Below, piece by piece: positions 16,194 through 24,552 of a stretch of DNA of 64,000 bases. The translations under genes were made by a program, and so were the position numbers. This stretch comes from an uncultured Chloroflexales bacterium (GTDB lineage Bacteria > Chloroflexota > Chloroflexia > Chloroflexales > Chloroflexaceae), in the NCBI GenBank assembly GCA_937902315.1, contig CALGUG010000033.1:137166-201165 (forward strand). The letters are read 5' to 3'. The notes beneath the pieces are model-generated. The model did no database searches, was not told where the DNA came from, and saw nothing but the letters and a program-made list of their open reading frames with translations. Each line of letters begins with the position of its first letter. The stretch's first letter is position 1.

Positions 16194-16871
16194 TTAGGAC
16201 TCCGCCATTTTCTTGAAATCCGCCTTCCAGTCGTGGGCCAGCGGTGCGAGCTGAGACAATTCAAACGCGGTCTGTTTATCTTCTGGTTCGTAGCGTTTAC
16301 GCTGCACAAACGTCAGCGTCGCCTCGGGGTGTGGGCGCTCAAGCAGCTCAAACGCGTCACCTACCTGCACGACCCCTGGCTCGAGCACGCGGGTCAGAAA
16401 GCCCGGCTTGCCTGTTTGCATAATCAGCTTGACGAACTTCGGCTCGTTCATTTTGCGGGCTTGCTTGAAGCAGGGAGTGCGAGGTTGAGTGATCTGGAGA
16501 ATCGCTGTTCCACAGCGAATAATATCGCCTACACAGGCTGTTTCTTCCAAAATGCCTTCGATGGTGAGGTTTTCGCCAAAGAAACCGATCGGGATATCGC
16601 GTCGGAAGTAGCTGCGCCAGAAATCGTAGTGGGCCAAGGGATGGCAACAGATCGCACGGTCGAGGTCGCGCACGGCGCCGGTGTTTTCATCGCCTAACAG
16701 ACCCTCTTTTGTGATTTGAACTGGCTGATCGGTTGGCTGTTTATAGATAGCCGTTGTCCACGGTTTGCCTTCAAAGTTATGCTCTTCGAGCTTGCCGATT
16801 TGGACGGTGCGGACGAACCAAGCGTTCTGGCGGACAAGGTGGCTGCTGCCGTTTGATGATGGTGTTGTCAC
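16194..16871 (-). CDS. MOSC domain protein (YiiM-like)
   Basis: 225 residues. A MOSC domain covers about residues 45-165. FGENLTIEGI is the recognisable loop, and the conserved cysteine lies in ITQPRTPCFKQ, with a C-terminal helical extension as in YiiM. MOSC proteins are linked to molybdenum cofactor sulfuration or reduction of N-hydroxylated compounds by sulfur transfer. Placement at the head of a sugar catabolic operon, 3 bases from the isomerase gene, is unexpected. It may be a passenger, or may detoxify a by-product (inference). Confidence 0.88.
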   Translation of the reverse strand: MTTPSSNGSSHLVRQNAWFVRTVQIGKLEEHNFEGKPWTTAIYKQPTDQPVQITKEGLLGDENTGAVRDLDRAICCHPLAHYDFWRSYFRRDIPIGFFGENLTIEGILEETACVGDIIRCGTAILQITQPRTPCFKQARKMNEPKFVKLIMQTGKPGFLTRVLEPGVVQVGDAFELLERPHPEATLTFVQRKRYEPEDKQTAFELSQLAPLAHDWKADFKKMAES

Positions 16872-16975
16872 TCGAAACTCCCTAATGTAACGAACATTGT
16901 CGTAGCGCGCTGTCCCAATCTGGCAAACAGAGATGATGTAAAGATTGCTTCGCGTTCTGTGCTGAACGCGCTCGA

Positions 16976-17872
16976 TTAGGTCGTGACTTGATTTTTGCGA
17001 AAACGTTGACGATATTCGGTTGGGCTACAGGCTCGATAGCGGCGAAAGACGCGGTAAAAGAAGCGCAGATCGCTGTAGCCGAGCCGCTTGGCTAGCTCGC
17101 TCACGGGCGCGTCGCTCTCTAAAAGGTCGGCGCTGACGCGGTTGATGCGGTATTCGTGCAGATAAGAGATCAAGCTGCGGCGGGTGTGTTGCTTGAAGAG
17201 ATGCGCCAAACGGCTTGCGCTCATGGCGGTGTGTTGGGCCACATCGGCTAGCGACACCGATTCGGTATGGTGCGTTTCGATATAGCGCATAGCCGCTTCG
17301 ACGACGGCGTGGCGACGGGAGAACTCGCTATTGATGCCGCTCTTTTGCAACTGCTTCTCGTAGGCGCGGCTGATCAAAATCAAAAGGTTGCAGAAGGTAT
17401 TTTTTAAGATGAGTTCGTAGCCCGGCAGTCGCTCGTCCTGTTCGTTCTGCATTTCGTTGAGCAACTGTTCGATACGATAGGCTAAGACGCCTTGAACATT
17501 GAGGCGGTGGGCGAAGCGGCTTTCGACCCGAAAGAGCGGCTCAAGATAGAGCAAGCCCGTTAATCCGATTTGGGCGCTGCTGTTAAGTAGCGAGTCGTCG
17601 AGGATTTCGGGCTGGAAGAGCACATTGATGATATTGAGCTGCTGGCCTTCGATGGGGTAGTAGGCGTGAGGCTCGTTGGGACTGATCACGTAGATATCGC
17701 CAGCATGGATCGGGTAGGAGGCTGTGCCGATCGCGTGCATACCCGAGCCGCTGATGACATACACCAGCTCAAAGAAGTCGTGATAGTGGCTCGCGACCAT
17801 TCCGTGGCGCGCTGGGGCTACAAACAACGGGAATGTGTCGCGAAAGTAGTTTGCGCTTATGAGATGTTGCAT
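16976..17872 (-). CDS. AraC family transcriptional regulator with N-terminal cupin
   Basis: 298 residues. The N-terminal cupin sugar-sensing domain has SHYHDFFELVYVISGSG, AGDIYVISPNEPHAY. Two helix-turn-helix motifs lie at the C-terminus: SLADVAQHTAMSASRLAHLFKQHTRRSLISYLHEYRI, and VSELAKRLGYSDLRFFYRVFRRYRACSPTEYR. The size and layout resemble RhaS/RhaR and MelR. It lies between the DeoR gene (84 bases) and the sugar operon (104 bases), so it likely activates the adjacent operon or the rhamnose operon (inference). Confidence 0.9.
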   Translation of the reverse strand: MQHLISANYFRDTFPLFVAPARHGMVASHYHDFFELVYVISGSGMHAIGTASYPIHAGDIYVISPNEPHAYYPIEGQQLNIINVLFQPEILDDSLLNSSAQIGLTGLLYLEPLFRVESRFAHRLNVQGVLAYRIEQLLNEMQNEQDERLPGYELILKNTFCNLLILISRAYEKQLQKSGINSEFSRRHAVVEAAMRYIETHHTESVSLADVAQHTAMSASRLAHLFKQHTRRSLISYLHEYRINRVSADLLESDAPVSELAKRLGYSDLRFFYRVFRRYRACSPTEYRQRFRKNQVTT

Positions 17873-17956
17873 CTGTTATGTCTCCATTGACATCTCAACG
17901 CAGCTCGTAGCGAGCAGTATGCACCTTTGCTGGAAGAAGTTGAGTGTGCCGCTATT

Positions 17957-18739
17957 TTACACGATATCGATTTCGATCTGGCTGTCGCGGAACTCTTTCA
18001 CGGTTTGAGCGTCGACGCTCGAATCGGTGATAATGCGGTCGATCTCTTCGGGTAGCGCAAACGAATTGAGATAGGCCGTACCGAATTTTGTCGCATCGGC
18101 AACCCCGATCACGGTATCGGCGGCGCGCACCATGCGTTGTTTGAGCTGCGCTTCGTGAATGTCTGTTTCGGTGAGACCAGCCTGAGGCGTGATGCCGCGC
18201 GCGCCGAAGAAGGCGATATCGACATGCAGGCGCTGGATCAGGTCTTGTGACAGGCCTCCTACCAGCGAGCTAGAGTGGCGGCGCACCAGATCGCCCACGA
18301 CGATCACGGTGATGTCGGCGCAACATGATAGCTCGAGCGCGGTATAGAGGCCATTGGTCACGACGGTGAGATCGCCGTGATCTTTGAGTAAGCGTGAGAT
18401 CTGGAAGGCTGTAGTGCTTGCATCAAGAAAGATATTTTGGTGAGGGCTGATGTAACGAAGAGCTGCTTGGGCGATCCGTCGTTTCGCTTCGAGATTCATC
18501 TGTTCACGAGCGGCAAAATACATCTCCAAACGGCCACGTCCCGAGACAACAGCGGCACCGTGTACCCGTTTTAACAAGCCCTGTGATTCGAGCAGATCGA
18601 GATCTTTTCGCATCGTCACTTCCGATACGTTGAAGATCTGGCTTAAATCGGCAACGGAGGTTCGATCGCGATCTCGCAAATAGGCTAAGATCTGTTCGCG
18701 TCGCTCATCGGGTGTAGCCCAACGAATAGACTCTATCAT
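17957..18739 (-). CDS. DeoR family transcriptional repressor
   Basis: 260 residues. The N-terminal HTH is RREQILAYLRDRDRTSVADLSQIFNVSEVTMRKDLDLLE, followed by LKRVHGAAVV. The C-terminal DeoRC sensor domain has NIFLDASTTAFQISRLLKDH, TVVTNGLYTALEL, DIAFFGARGI and TETDIHEAQLKQRMV. DeoR members bind phosphorylated sugars. It diverges from the rhamnose importer operon across a 600-bp region with paired inverted motifs (18857-18867 and 18948-18958), so it is the best candidate repressor of both sides. The start ATG is at 18739. Translation starting a little downstream cannot be excluded. Confidence 0.92.
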   Translation of the reverse strand: MIESIRWATPDERREQILAYLRDRDRTSVADLSQIFNVSEVTMRKDLDLLESQGLLKRVHGAAVVSGRGRLEMYFAAREQMNLEAKRRIAQAALRYISPHQNIFLDASTTAFQISRLLKDHGDLTVVTNGLYTALELSCCADITVIVVGDLVRRHSSSLVGGLSQDLIQRLHVDIAFFGARGITPQAGLTETDIHEAQLKQRMVRAADTVIGVADATKFGTAYLNSFALPEEIDRIITDSSVDAQTVKEFRDSQIEIDIV

Positions 18740-18796
18740 GATGCACTTCCTAGATCGACGAAATGTATTCGTAAATGAAACGATATGGATTGCTGT

Positions 18797-18824
18797 ATGG
18801 TACTCTATCTTGAAAGAATGTCAA
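18797..18824 (-). promoter_or_regulatory. Probable promoter of the deoR-araC side
   Basis: On the minus strand, TTGACA (18824-18819), 16 bases, TACCAT (18802-18797). The predicted start is about 50 bases before the deoR ATG. Confidence 0.5.
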
Positions 18825-18856
18825 GAGCGCCAGATAAGCCGAATTCCCACTGTTTT

Positions 18857-18867
18857 GTAAATGGTTC
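18857..18867 (+). promoter_or_regulatory. Inverted-repeat operator half, upstream
   Basis: GTAAATGGTTC, the exact reverse complement of 18948-18958. A related TTCGTAAATGAAAC occurs at 18768-18781 near deoR. Confidence 0.4.
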
Positions 18868-18906
18868 ATAGCGCGTATGCTAGCGGTATCTAGCTGTTGA
18901 GATTGC

Positions 18907-18934
18907 TTGACATCAAGCTAAAATCTGCTAAGAT
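18907..18934 (+). promoter_or_regulatory. Probable promoter of the sugar importer/rhamnose operon
   Basis: TTGACA (18907-18912), 16 bases, TAAGAT (18929-18934). The predicted start near 18941 is followed at once by the motif GAACCATTTAC, a position suited to repression. Confidence 0.5.
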
Positions 18935-18947
18935 AACCCTACACCAA

Positions 18948-18958
18948 GAACCATTTAC
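18948..18958 (+). promoter_or_regulatory. Inverted-repeat operator half, downstream
   Basis: GAACCATTTAC pairs with 18857-18867 across 80 bases. CTTACGAAT follows at 18964-18972. A long 5' leader then runs to 19342 and contains a 10-bp stem (19134-19143 / 19166-19175). Confidence 0.4.
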
Positions 18959-19342
18959 GATTTACTTACGAATATACTTTCATTGCTCGGTTGTTGCGAC
19001 AATATATTCCGCTCAACTCGGCAGGTAGATGCGTATACAACGCAGTCTAGGCTTATTGTATCCATTCTCTGACCCTTTGCATAGGGCTGAAGGTACGTTT
19101 CGTAGTTGATGAATCTCTCGCGATAGCTTTCCAAGGCTTTCGACCTCTCAACGAGCGTGTTAGCTTCGAAAGCCTGTGATATTCATACGAAACCCTCCGC
19201 ATTATGCAGCTTGATCGTTTGCAGTTTTACAACCAAGAAAGGAGAAAGCTGATCCGCTAGGCCCAAGTTCTGTTCATCATCCTTCCCCTGCATCAGTGTC
19301 GGTCGGTTGATTGAGTTCATTGCCAATGGAGGTAATCTTGCT

Positions 19343-20797
19343 ATGCAAGAGCAAAGCCGCAAACCATTGAGCCGACGAACATTCCTCAAGACACTCTCGA
19401 CCGCGATCGGTGGTACAGCCTTCCTGCCCCTTCTCGCCGCTTGTCAAGGAACTCCACCTCCAGGTGGAGGTGCACAGGCTCCTTCTGGCGGACCAACTGC
19501 TACGGTATTACGTGCTGAAGCCGGTGCGGTTGAACCTACGCCCGCTCCACGTCAAGCTGCAGCTGGTCGTTCAACGGTGATCGAGGTTTGGTATCCCTAT
19601 GGTGGTGCAGATGCTCCGTTGTATGAAGAGTATTGGAAAGCCTTCGAGGATGAAAACCCAGATATAGGTGTGAATGCGGTCTATGCAGCCAACGACCTTT
19701 CAACCAACGCAAAACTGTTTACAGCTATCGCGGGTGGCAAGCCGCCAGATGTAACCTGGGTCGATGGCCCGCAGGTAGCCGAATGGGCGGCCCGTGGCGC
19801 GCTCGAAGCGCTTGACGATCGGATCGCCGCCGCTGGTATCAAGCCGGAAAATTACTGGTCGCCTTCATGGAATCAAACCGTCTATGAAGGCAAGGTTTGG
19901 TCGCTGACCTATGGCTCCGACCCGAACTTTGGTTTCTTCTGGAACAAAGATGTGTTTGTTGATGCAGGGCTCGACCCGGAGAAGCCGCCTAAAACCGTCG
20001 AAGAGATGGATGAGTACGATACGATCATCGCCAAAGTCGATGGCAACCGTATCGAGCGTTTAGGCTTCATTCCGTGGACGGTCTACGGAGCAGCGAACTC
20101 GCTCTTTACGTGGGGATGGTGTTTCGGCGGCGAATTTTACGAACCTGATAGCCGTAAGATCACAGCCAACCACCCCAACGTTGTCAAAGCCTTGGAATGG
20201 ATGACCGCTTACGCTAAAAAGCACGATCCGACCAAGATCTCAGGTTTCCAAGCTGGTTTCGGAAGCGGTACGCAACACCCCTTCTTCCAAGGTAAAACGG
20301 CGATGGCACCTTTTGGCCCTTGGGAACTTTCGGCTTTGAAGCGTTATGCGCCTAATCTCCAGTATGGCATCGACTTCTTGCCGACCGGGCCCGATGGCGC
20401 GCCGCCTAAGTCATCGTGGGTCGGCGGTTGGACGGTTGGTATTCCCAAGGGCTCGCGCAATCTCGATGCAGCCTTTGAATTTGTGCGCTGGATCTCGACC
20501 AGCGATACAGCGACCATGATCGCTGGTAAAACCTTTAACCAATTCCCAGGCTATCGTAACTCGCCCTACTACAACGAGGTGCAGAATAATCCGCAACTCA
20601 AGGCCTTCTACGATATCTTGGTTGAAACCAAGCACCAGCGTCCGGTTATGCCAGCCCAGGCATTCTACACAGGCGAGCTGGCTCGCGCCGTAGATGCAGC
20701 CATTTTTGGACAAAAGACGCCCAAAGAAGCACTCGACGAAGCGACCGTCAATACTCAAAAGGAACTCGATCGCATCTTGCGTGAAGGCATCAGTTAG
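19343..20797 (+). CDS. Sugar ABC transporter substrate-binding lipoprotein
   Basis: 485 residues. The N-terminus has a twin-arginine motif SRRTFLKTL and a lipobox LAAC, so it is probably a Tat-exported lipoprotein held on the outer face of the membrane. After a low-complexity Gly/Pro/Ala linker (about 35-70) comes a family 1 extracellular solute-binding fold (VIEVWYPYGG, FEDENPDIGVNAVY, GGKPPDVTWVDGPQVAEWA, TAMAPFGPWELSAL). The start at 19343 follows GGAGG by about 10 bases. An upstream frame start at 19307 lacks one. It leads an operon with two permeases and rhamnose catabolic genes, so L-rhamnose or a rhamnoside is the likely ligand. No ATPase subunit is present in the operon, and a shared MsmK/MalK-type ATPase must be supplied from elsewhere. 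Confidence 0.92.
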   Translation: MQEQSRKPLSRRTFLKTLSTAIGGTAFLPLLAACQGTPPPGGGAQAPSGGPTATVLRAEAGAVEPTPAPRQAAAGRSTVIEVWYPYGGADAPLYEEYWKAFEDENPDIGVNAVYAANDLSTNAKLFTAIAGGKPPDVTWVDGPQVAEWAARGALEALDDRIAAAGIKPENYWSPSWNQTVYEGKVWSLTYGSDPNFGFFWNKDVFVDAGLDPEKPPKTVEEMDEYDTIIAKVDGNRIERLGFIPWTVYGAANSLFTWGWCFGGEFYEPDSRKITANHPNVVKALEWMTAYAKKHDPTKISGFQAGFGSGTQHPFFQGKTAMAPFGPWELSALKRYAPNLQYGIDFLPTGPDGAPPKSSWVGGWTVGIPKGSRNLDAAFEFVRWISTSDTATMIAGKTFNQFPGYRNSPYYNEVQNNPQLKAFYDILVETKHQRPVMPAQAFYTGELARAVDAAIFGQKTPKEALDEATVNTQKELDRILREGIS

Positions 20798-20812
20798 TGA
20801 TGTTTGGAGGCG

Positions 20813-20845
20813 GAGTGAAGAGCCACAACAGTTGGCTCTTCACTC
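20813..20845 (+). other. Intercistronic stem-loop between binding protein and permease
   Basis: A perfect 13-bp stem (GAGTGAAGAGCCA / TGGCTCTTCACTC) with a 7-base loop and no T-run. Such hairpins commonly raise the level of the binding-protein mRNA relative to permeases. Confidence 0.6.
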
Positions 20846-20880
20846 TAGCGATCTAAGCGCTCAACGATGAGGAGCAAAGC

Positions 20881-21801
20881 ATGGCGACACCTGCACTGCG
20901 CTTCAAACGACGTGGCCTTTCACCCCAACAGCGACGGGATCTCCGTTCAGGTTTGCTGTTTGCGGCGCCTGCCATTCTCGGTCTGCTGATCTTCGTAGCC
21001 TATCCTGTGCTTGCGTCGATCTACTTTAGTTTTACATCGTACAGCATTCTGCAGCCGCCCTTTTGGACTGGCTGGGAAAATTATCAAACCTTGCTGTTTG
21101 ATGATCCGCTGTTTTATACAACGCTCTACAATACCTTCTACATCGCTATCTTTACCATTCCGCTTAGCGTGATAGTGGCGATGGGTTTGGCGATGTTGCT
21201 AAACGTGAAGGTGCGCGGTCAGTCGATCTATCGCACGATCTTTTATTTGCCGACGATTGTGCCCTTTGTGGCTTCGAGCGTGCTCTGGCTCTGGATCTTT
21301 AACCCGCAGTACGGCATTCTCAATACACTACTGTGGTACATAGGCATTCAGGGGCCGGGCTGGATCAGCGACCCGAGCTGGGCTAAACCTTCGCTGATCA
21401 TTATGAACCTGTGGGGCGTAGGCAGTTGGATGGTGATCTATCTGGCCGGTCTGCAAGATACGCCGCAAGAGCTGTATGAAGCGGCCGAGCTCGACGGCGC
21501 GACGGCTTGGCAGAAGACGATCTATCTGACACTGCCCTTTATGAGTCCGTACATTCTCTTTAGCGTCATCTTGATGCTGATCGGCATATTCCAGTACTTT
21601 ACACAAGTTTTTGTGATGACCAACGGCGGTCCGGCAGATGCGACGCGTGTCTATGCCATGTACCTCTATCAAAACGCCTTCACGTACTTCAAGATGGGTT
21701 ACGCTAGTGCGATGGCCTGGTTGATGTTTGTGATGGTAGTGCTGCTGACCTTTGTGATCTTCCGAACATCGGCGCGGCGAGTCTATTACGGTGGACAATA
21801 G
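20881..21801 (+). CDS. Sugar ABC transporter permease (MalF/UgpA-like)
   Basis: 306 residues with six predicted membrane segments. The EAA loop is EAAELDGATAWQKTIYLTLPFMSPY (about residues 200-224), which docks the ATPase. The N-terminal RRDLRSGLLFAAPAILGLLIFVAYP is typical of CUT1 permeases. It starts at 20881 after a GAGGAG site and ends 9 bases before the second permease. It forms the membrane channel with its neighbour and likely imports L-rhamnose or a rhamnose-containing sugar, judged from the downstream genes. Confidence 0.92.
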   Translation: MATPALRFKRRGLSPQQRRDLRSGLLFAAPAILGLLIFVAYPVLASIYFSFTSYSILQPPFWTGWENYQTLLFDDPLFYTTLYNTFYIAIFTIPLSVIVAMGLAMLLNVKVRGQSIYRTIFYLPTIVPFVASSVLWLWIFNPQYGILNTLLWYIGIQGPGWISDPSWAKPSLIIMNLWGVGSWMVIYLAGLQDTPQELYEAAELDGATAWQKTIYLTLPFMSPYILFSVILMLIGIFQYFTQVFVMTNGGPADATRVYAMYLYQNAFTYFKMGYASAMAWLMFVMVVLLTFVIFRTSARRVYYGGQ

Positions 21802-21810
21802 GAGGCAGAC

Positions 21811-22692
21811 ATGGCTAAAATCGCTCAATCCTTAACTGGGGTTCGGCAGCATCAGCGCTCGCAAAGCCGCCGCAAGCTCTATGGTGCGATCGCGGCCCAT
21901 ATCGCCTTGATCGGGCTGAGCATTGTGTTTTTTCTGCCCTTTTTGTGGCTGCTCAGCACTTCGCTCAAACCAGAATGGCAGATCTTCACCTTTCCGCCGG
22001 TCTGGATACCTGACCCGATTACCTTTGAGCACTATGGAACGGGCATCAACTTTATTCCGTTCTGGAGCTATTTGAGCAATACGGTCATCTACTGCTTTTT
22101 TGCAGTGCTCGGAACCTTGATTTCGTCGAGCCTTGCGGCCTATAGCCTGGCGCGCATCAACTGGCCCGGGCGCAATATTTTGTTTGCGATCTTGGTAGCG
22201 GTGATGATCGTGCCCAATCAAGTGACGATCATTCCGCAGTTCTTGATCTTTCGCACCTTCGGCTGGATCGATACGCTCTTGCCGTTGACGGTGCCAGCCT
22301 TTTTTGGTGCGCCGTTCTTTATCTTCTTGCTGCGCCAATTCTTTATGACGATTCCCAAAGAATTGAGCGAAGCGGCGCGTATGGATGGCGCAAGCGAATG
22401 GAATATCTTTTGGGAAGTGATTATTCCGCTCTCGCACCCGGTTTTGGCGACGGTCGGGCTGTTCACCTTCTTGAACGCTTGGAACGACTTTTTAGGCCCC
22501 TTGGTCTATTTGAATTCGCAGTCCAACTATACACTTTCGATCGGATTGCAGCAGTTCCGAGGTCAATACGATTCGCTCTGGGGGCCGTTAATGGCCGTTA
22601 CAACCGTGATGACGCTTCCGGTAATCGTGGCGTTCTTCTTTACGCAACGCCTGTTTATCCAAGGCATCACGCTGACCGGCATTAAAGGTTGA
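21811..22692 (+). CDS. Sugar ABC transporter permease (MalG/UgpE-like)
   Basis: 293 residues with six predicted membrane segments. The EAA loop is EAARMDGASEWNIFWEVIIPLSHP. The C-terminus (FFTQRLFIQGITLTGIKG) is characteristic of MalG-type CUT1 permeases. The ribosome site AGGAGG precedes the ATG at 21811. It is the partner of the preceding permease. A 13-bp stem-loop follows 5 bases after the stop. Confidence 0.93.
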   Translation: MAKIAQSLTGVRQHQRSQSRRKLYGAIAAHIALIGLSIVFFLPFLWLLSTSLKPEWQIFTFPPVWIPDPITFEHYGTGINFIPFWSYLSNTVIYCFFAVLGTLISSSLAAYSLARINWPGRNILFAILVAVMIVPNQVTIIPQFLIFRTFGWIDTLLPLTVPAFFGAPFFIFLLRQFFMTIPKELSEAARMDGASEWNIFWEVIIPLSHPVLATVGLFTFLNAWNDFLGPLVYLNSQSNYTLSIGLQQFRGQYDSLWGPLMAVTTVMTLPVIVAFFFTQRLFIQGITLTGIKG

Positions 22693-22696
22693 TCGC

Positions 22697-22735
22697 TTCG
22701 TGTGTTTTGGCCTGTGTTGGATCAAAACACACGAA
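22697..22735 (+). terminator. Stem-loop after the permease pair
   Basis: TTCGTGTGTTTTG / CAAAACACACGAA, 13 perfect pairs with a 13-base loop. The tail ATAATCTATT is only moderately T-rich, so partial readthrough into the rha genes is plausible. Confidence 0.5.
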
Positions 22736-22889
22736 ATAATCTATTCGTGGTATGCTTGCTTCTATTCGGTCGAGCTTTTGCGGCAACGACTGAGATTCGT
22801 GCGTTCTACCACCCTAAAGAGGCAAATCGCTCGCGATTCAAAGCTGATTATCGCTTGTTCAAGTGTAGTTATACAACGGAGTAACAACG

Positions 22890-23210
22890 ATGGAACGTGT
22901 TTGTTTCTATCTTCAAGTACGCCCTGATCGCATCGAAGAGTACAAAGAGCGACACAAGGCCGTCTGGCCTGATATGCAGCAGGCTCTGCGCGAAACGGGC
23001 TGGACCAATTATTCGCTCTTTTTACGCCCCGACGGCTTGTTGATCGGCTATTTTGAAACACCCGACCTCGAAGCGGCGCGTAAGGGCATGGAAGAGCGTG
23101 AAGTGAACGCACGTTGGCAGGCTGAGATGGCGCAATACTTTATGGAGCTTGACGGTCGCCGCCCAGACGAAGGCTTTGTTCGGATCGAAGAAGTATTCCA
23201 CCTAGATTAA
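22890..23210 (+). CDS. rhaM: L-rhamnose mutarotase
   Basis: 106 residues, the family size. It interconverts alpha- and beta-L-rhamnopyranose so that the isomerase gets its preferred anomer. Conserved stretches are RVCFYLQVRPDRIEEYKERHKAVWPDM (His in the active site) and TGWTNYSLFLRPDGLLIGYFET, with the tyrosine and tryptophan pair. The start at 22890 follows a GGAGTAACA site. The rhamnose isomerase starts 28 bases after its stop. Specificity for rhamnose is strong from both sequence and context. Confidence 0.95.
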   Translation: MERVCFYLQVRPDRIEEYKERHKAVWPDMQQALRETGWTNYSLFLRPDGLLIGYFETPDLEAARKGMEEREVNARWQAEMAQYFMELDGRRPDEGFVRIEEVFHLD

Positions 23211-23238
23211 GTATCAGCCTAGTGAGCGGAGGACCCCA

Positions 23239-24486
23239 ATGGCAAAGAAATACGAAAAGGCCTACAACCTGCTGGCGGAAGAGCTGAACGAGCAGGGTTT
23301 AGATATCGAGGCGATCAAAGAGACCCTCAAGCAGCAGAAGATCGAGACGCCGAGCTGGGGCTATGCCAACAGCGGCTCGCGCTTTAAGACCTTCTCGTGG
23401 CCGGGCGCTGCGGTAACTACGCGCCAGAAGCTCGACGACGCTGCGATGGTCCACAAGATGACCGGTATCGCGCCGACGGTAGCTATTCACATTCCGTGGG
23501 ACAAGCCGGAAGACGGCGATTATGTCGCTATGCGCGAGTACGCCGAAGCTCAGGGTGTGAAGATCGGCGCGGTGAACCCCAACGTCTTCCAAGACGACGC
23601 CTATCGTCTCGGTTCGCTCGGCAACCCCAGCAGTGCCTCACGCGAGCAAGCGCTCGATCACCTGCTCGAGTGCTGCGAGATTATGGAGAAGGTCAACAGC
23701 GATCTGTTGAGCCTCTGGTTTGCCGATGGTACCAACTATGCCGGGCAAGACAGCTTGCGCGGGCGCAAACGCCGCTTTGAAGAGGGCCTGAAGCTGGTCT
23801 ACGATCGGCTGCCCGCCAACGGTCGCATGCTGATCGAGTACAAGTTCTTTGAGCCGGCCTTCTACAGCACCGACCTGCCCGACTGGGGCACATCCTATGC
23901 CATGAGCCTCAAGCTGGGCGAGCGTGCACAAGTGCTGGTCGACTTGGGCCACCACGCTTCGGGCGTCAACATCGAGCAGATCGTGGCCTTCTTGCTCAGC
24001 GAAGGACGCTTGGGCGGCTTCCACTTCAACAACCGCAAGTACGCCGACGACGACCTGATCGTGGGCAGCGTCAACCCCTATGAGCTGTTCCTGATCTTCA
24101 ACGAGCTGGTCGATGCAGCTCAGAGCGACGATGAGATCGCTCGCAGCACGGCCCAGAACGTGGCCTATATGATCGACCAGTCGCATATGATCGAGGGCAA
24201 GATCGCCCCGATGATTCAGTCGGTGCTGAACTGCCAAGAGGCTTATGCCAAGGCGCTCTTGGTGCCGCGCAAGCAACTGCTGGCCCTGCAGGAAGCTGGC
24301 GACGTGCTCGGCGCTCACACTCTTCTGACCGAAGCCTATCGCACCGATGTGCGCCCGCTTTTGGCCAAGGTGCGCGAAGAGTTAGGCGTACCGATCGACC
24401 CGATCGCGGCTTATCACGCCAGCGGCTACGAAGCGAAGATCGGCGAAGAGCGCGGCATCGTAGCGAGCAGTGGCGGCTACCAATAA
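23239..24486 (+). CDS. rhaI: L-rhamnose isomerase (RhaI type)
   Basis: 415 residues. It converts L-rhamnose to L-rhamnulose with divalent metal. It resembles the rhizobial/Pseudomonas stutzeri RhaI type (about 430 residues) rather than E. coli RhaA. Characteristic stretches are TPSWGYANSGSRFKTFSWPGA, VAIHIPWDKPEDGDY, LLSLWFADGTNYAGQDS, MLIEYKFFEPAFYSTD (metal Glu), VLVDLGHHASGVN and GGFHFNNRKYADDDL. The ribosome site is GGAGG before the ATG at 23239. It lies between the mutarotase and kinase genes, as expected for one operon. Confidence 0.95.
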   Translation: MAKKYEKAYNLLAEELNEQGLDIEAIKETLKQQKIETPSWGYANSGSRFKTFSWPGAAVTTRQKLDDAAMVHKMTGIAPTVAIHIPWDKPEDGDYVAMREYAEAQGVKIGAVNPNVFQDDAYRLGSLGNPSSASREQALDHLLECCEIMEKVNSDLLSLWFADGTNYAGQDSLRGRKRRFEEGLKLVYDRLPANGRMLIEYKFFEPAFYSTDLPDWGTSYAMSLKLGERAQVLVDLGHHASGVNIEQIVAFLLSEGRLGGFHFNNRKYADDDLIVGSVNPYELFLIFNELVDAAQSDDEIARSTAQNVAYMIDQSHMIEGKIAPMIQSVLNCQEAYAKALLVPRKQLLALQEAGDVLGAHTLLTEAYRTDVRPLLAKVREELGVPIDPIAAYHASGYEAKIGEERGIVASSGGYQ

Positions 24487-24552
24487 GATCGACTCGCGTG
24501 TCTGTGCCGTCAAGCCCCAAAGCTGACGGCACAGCTTTGTGTAGGGCGAACT

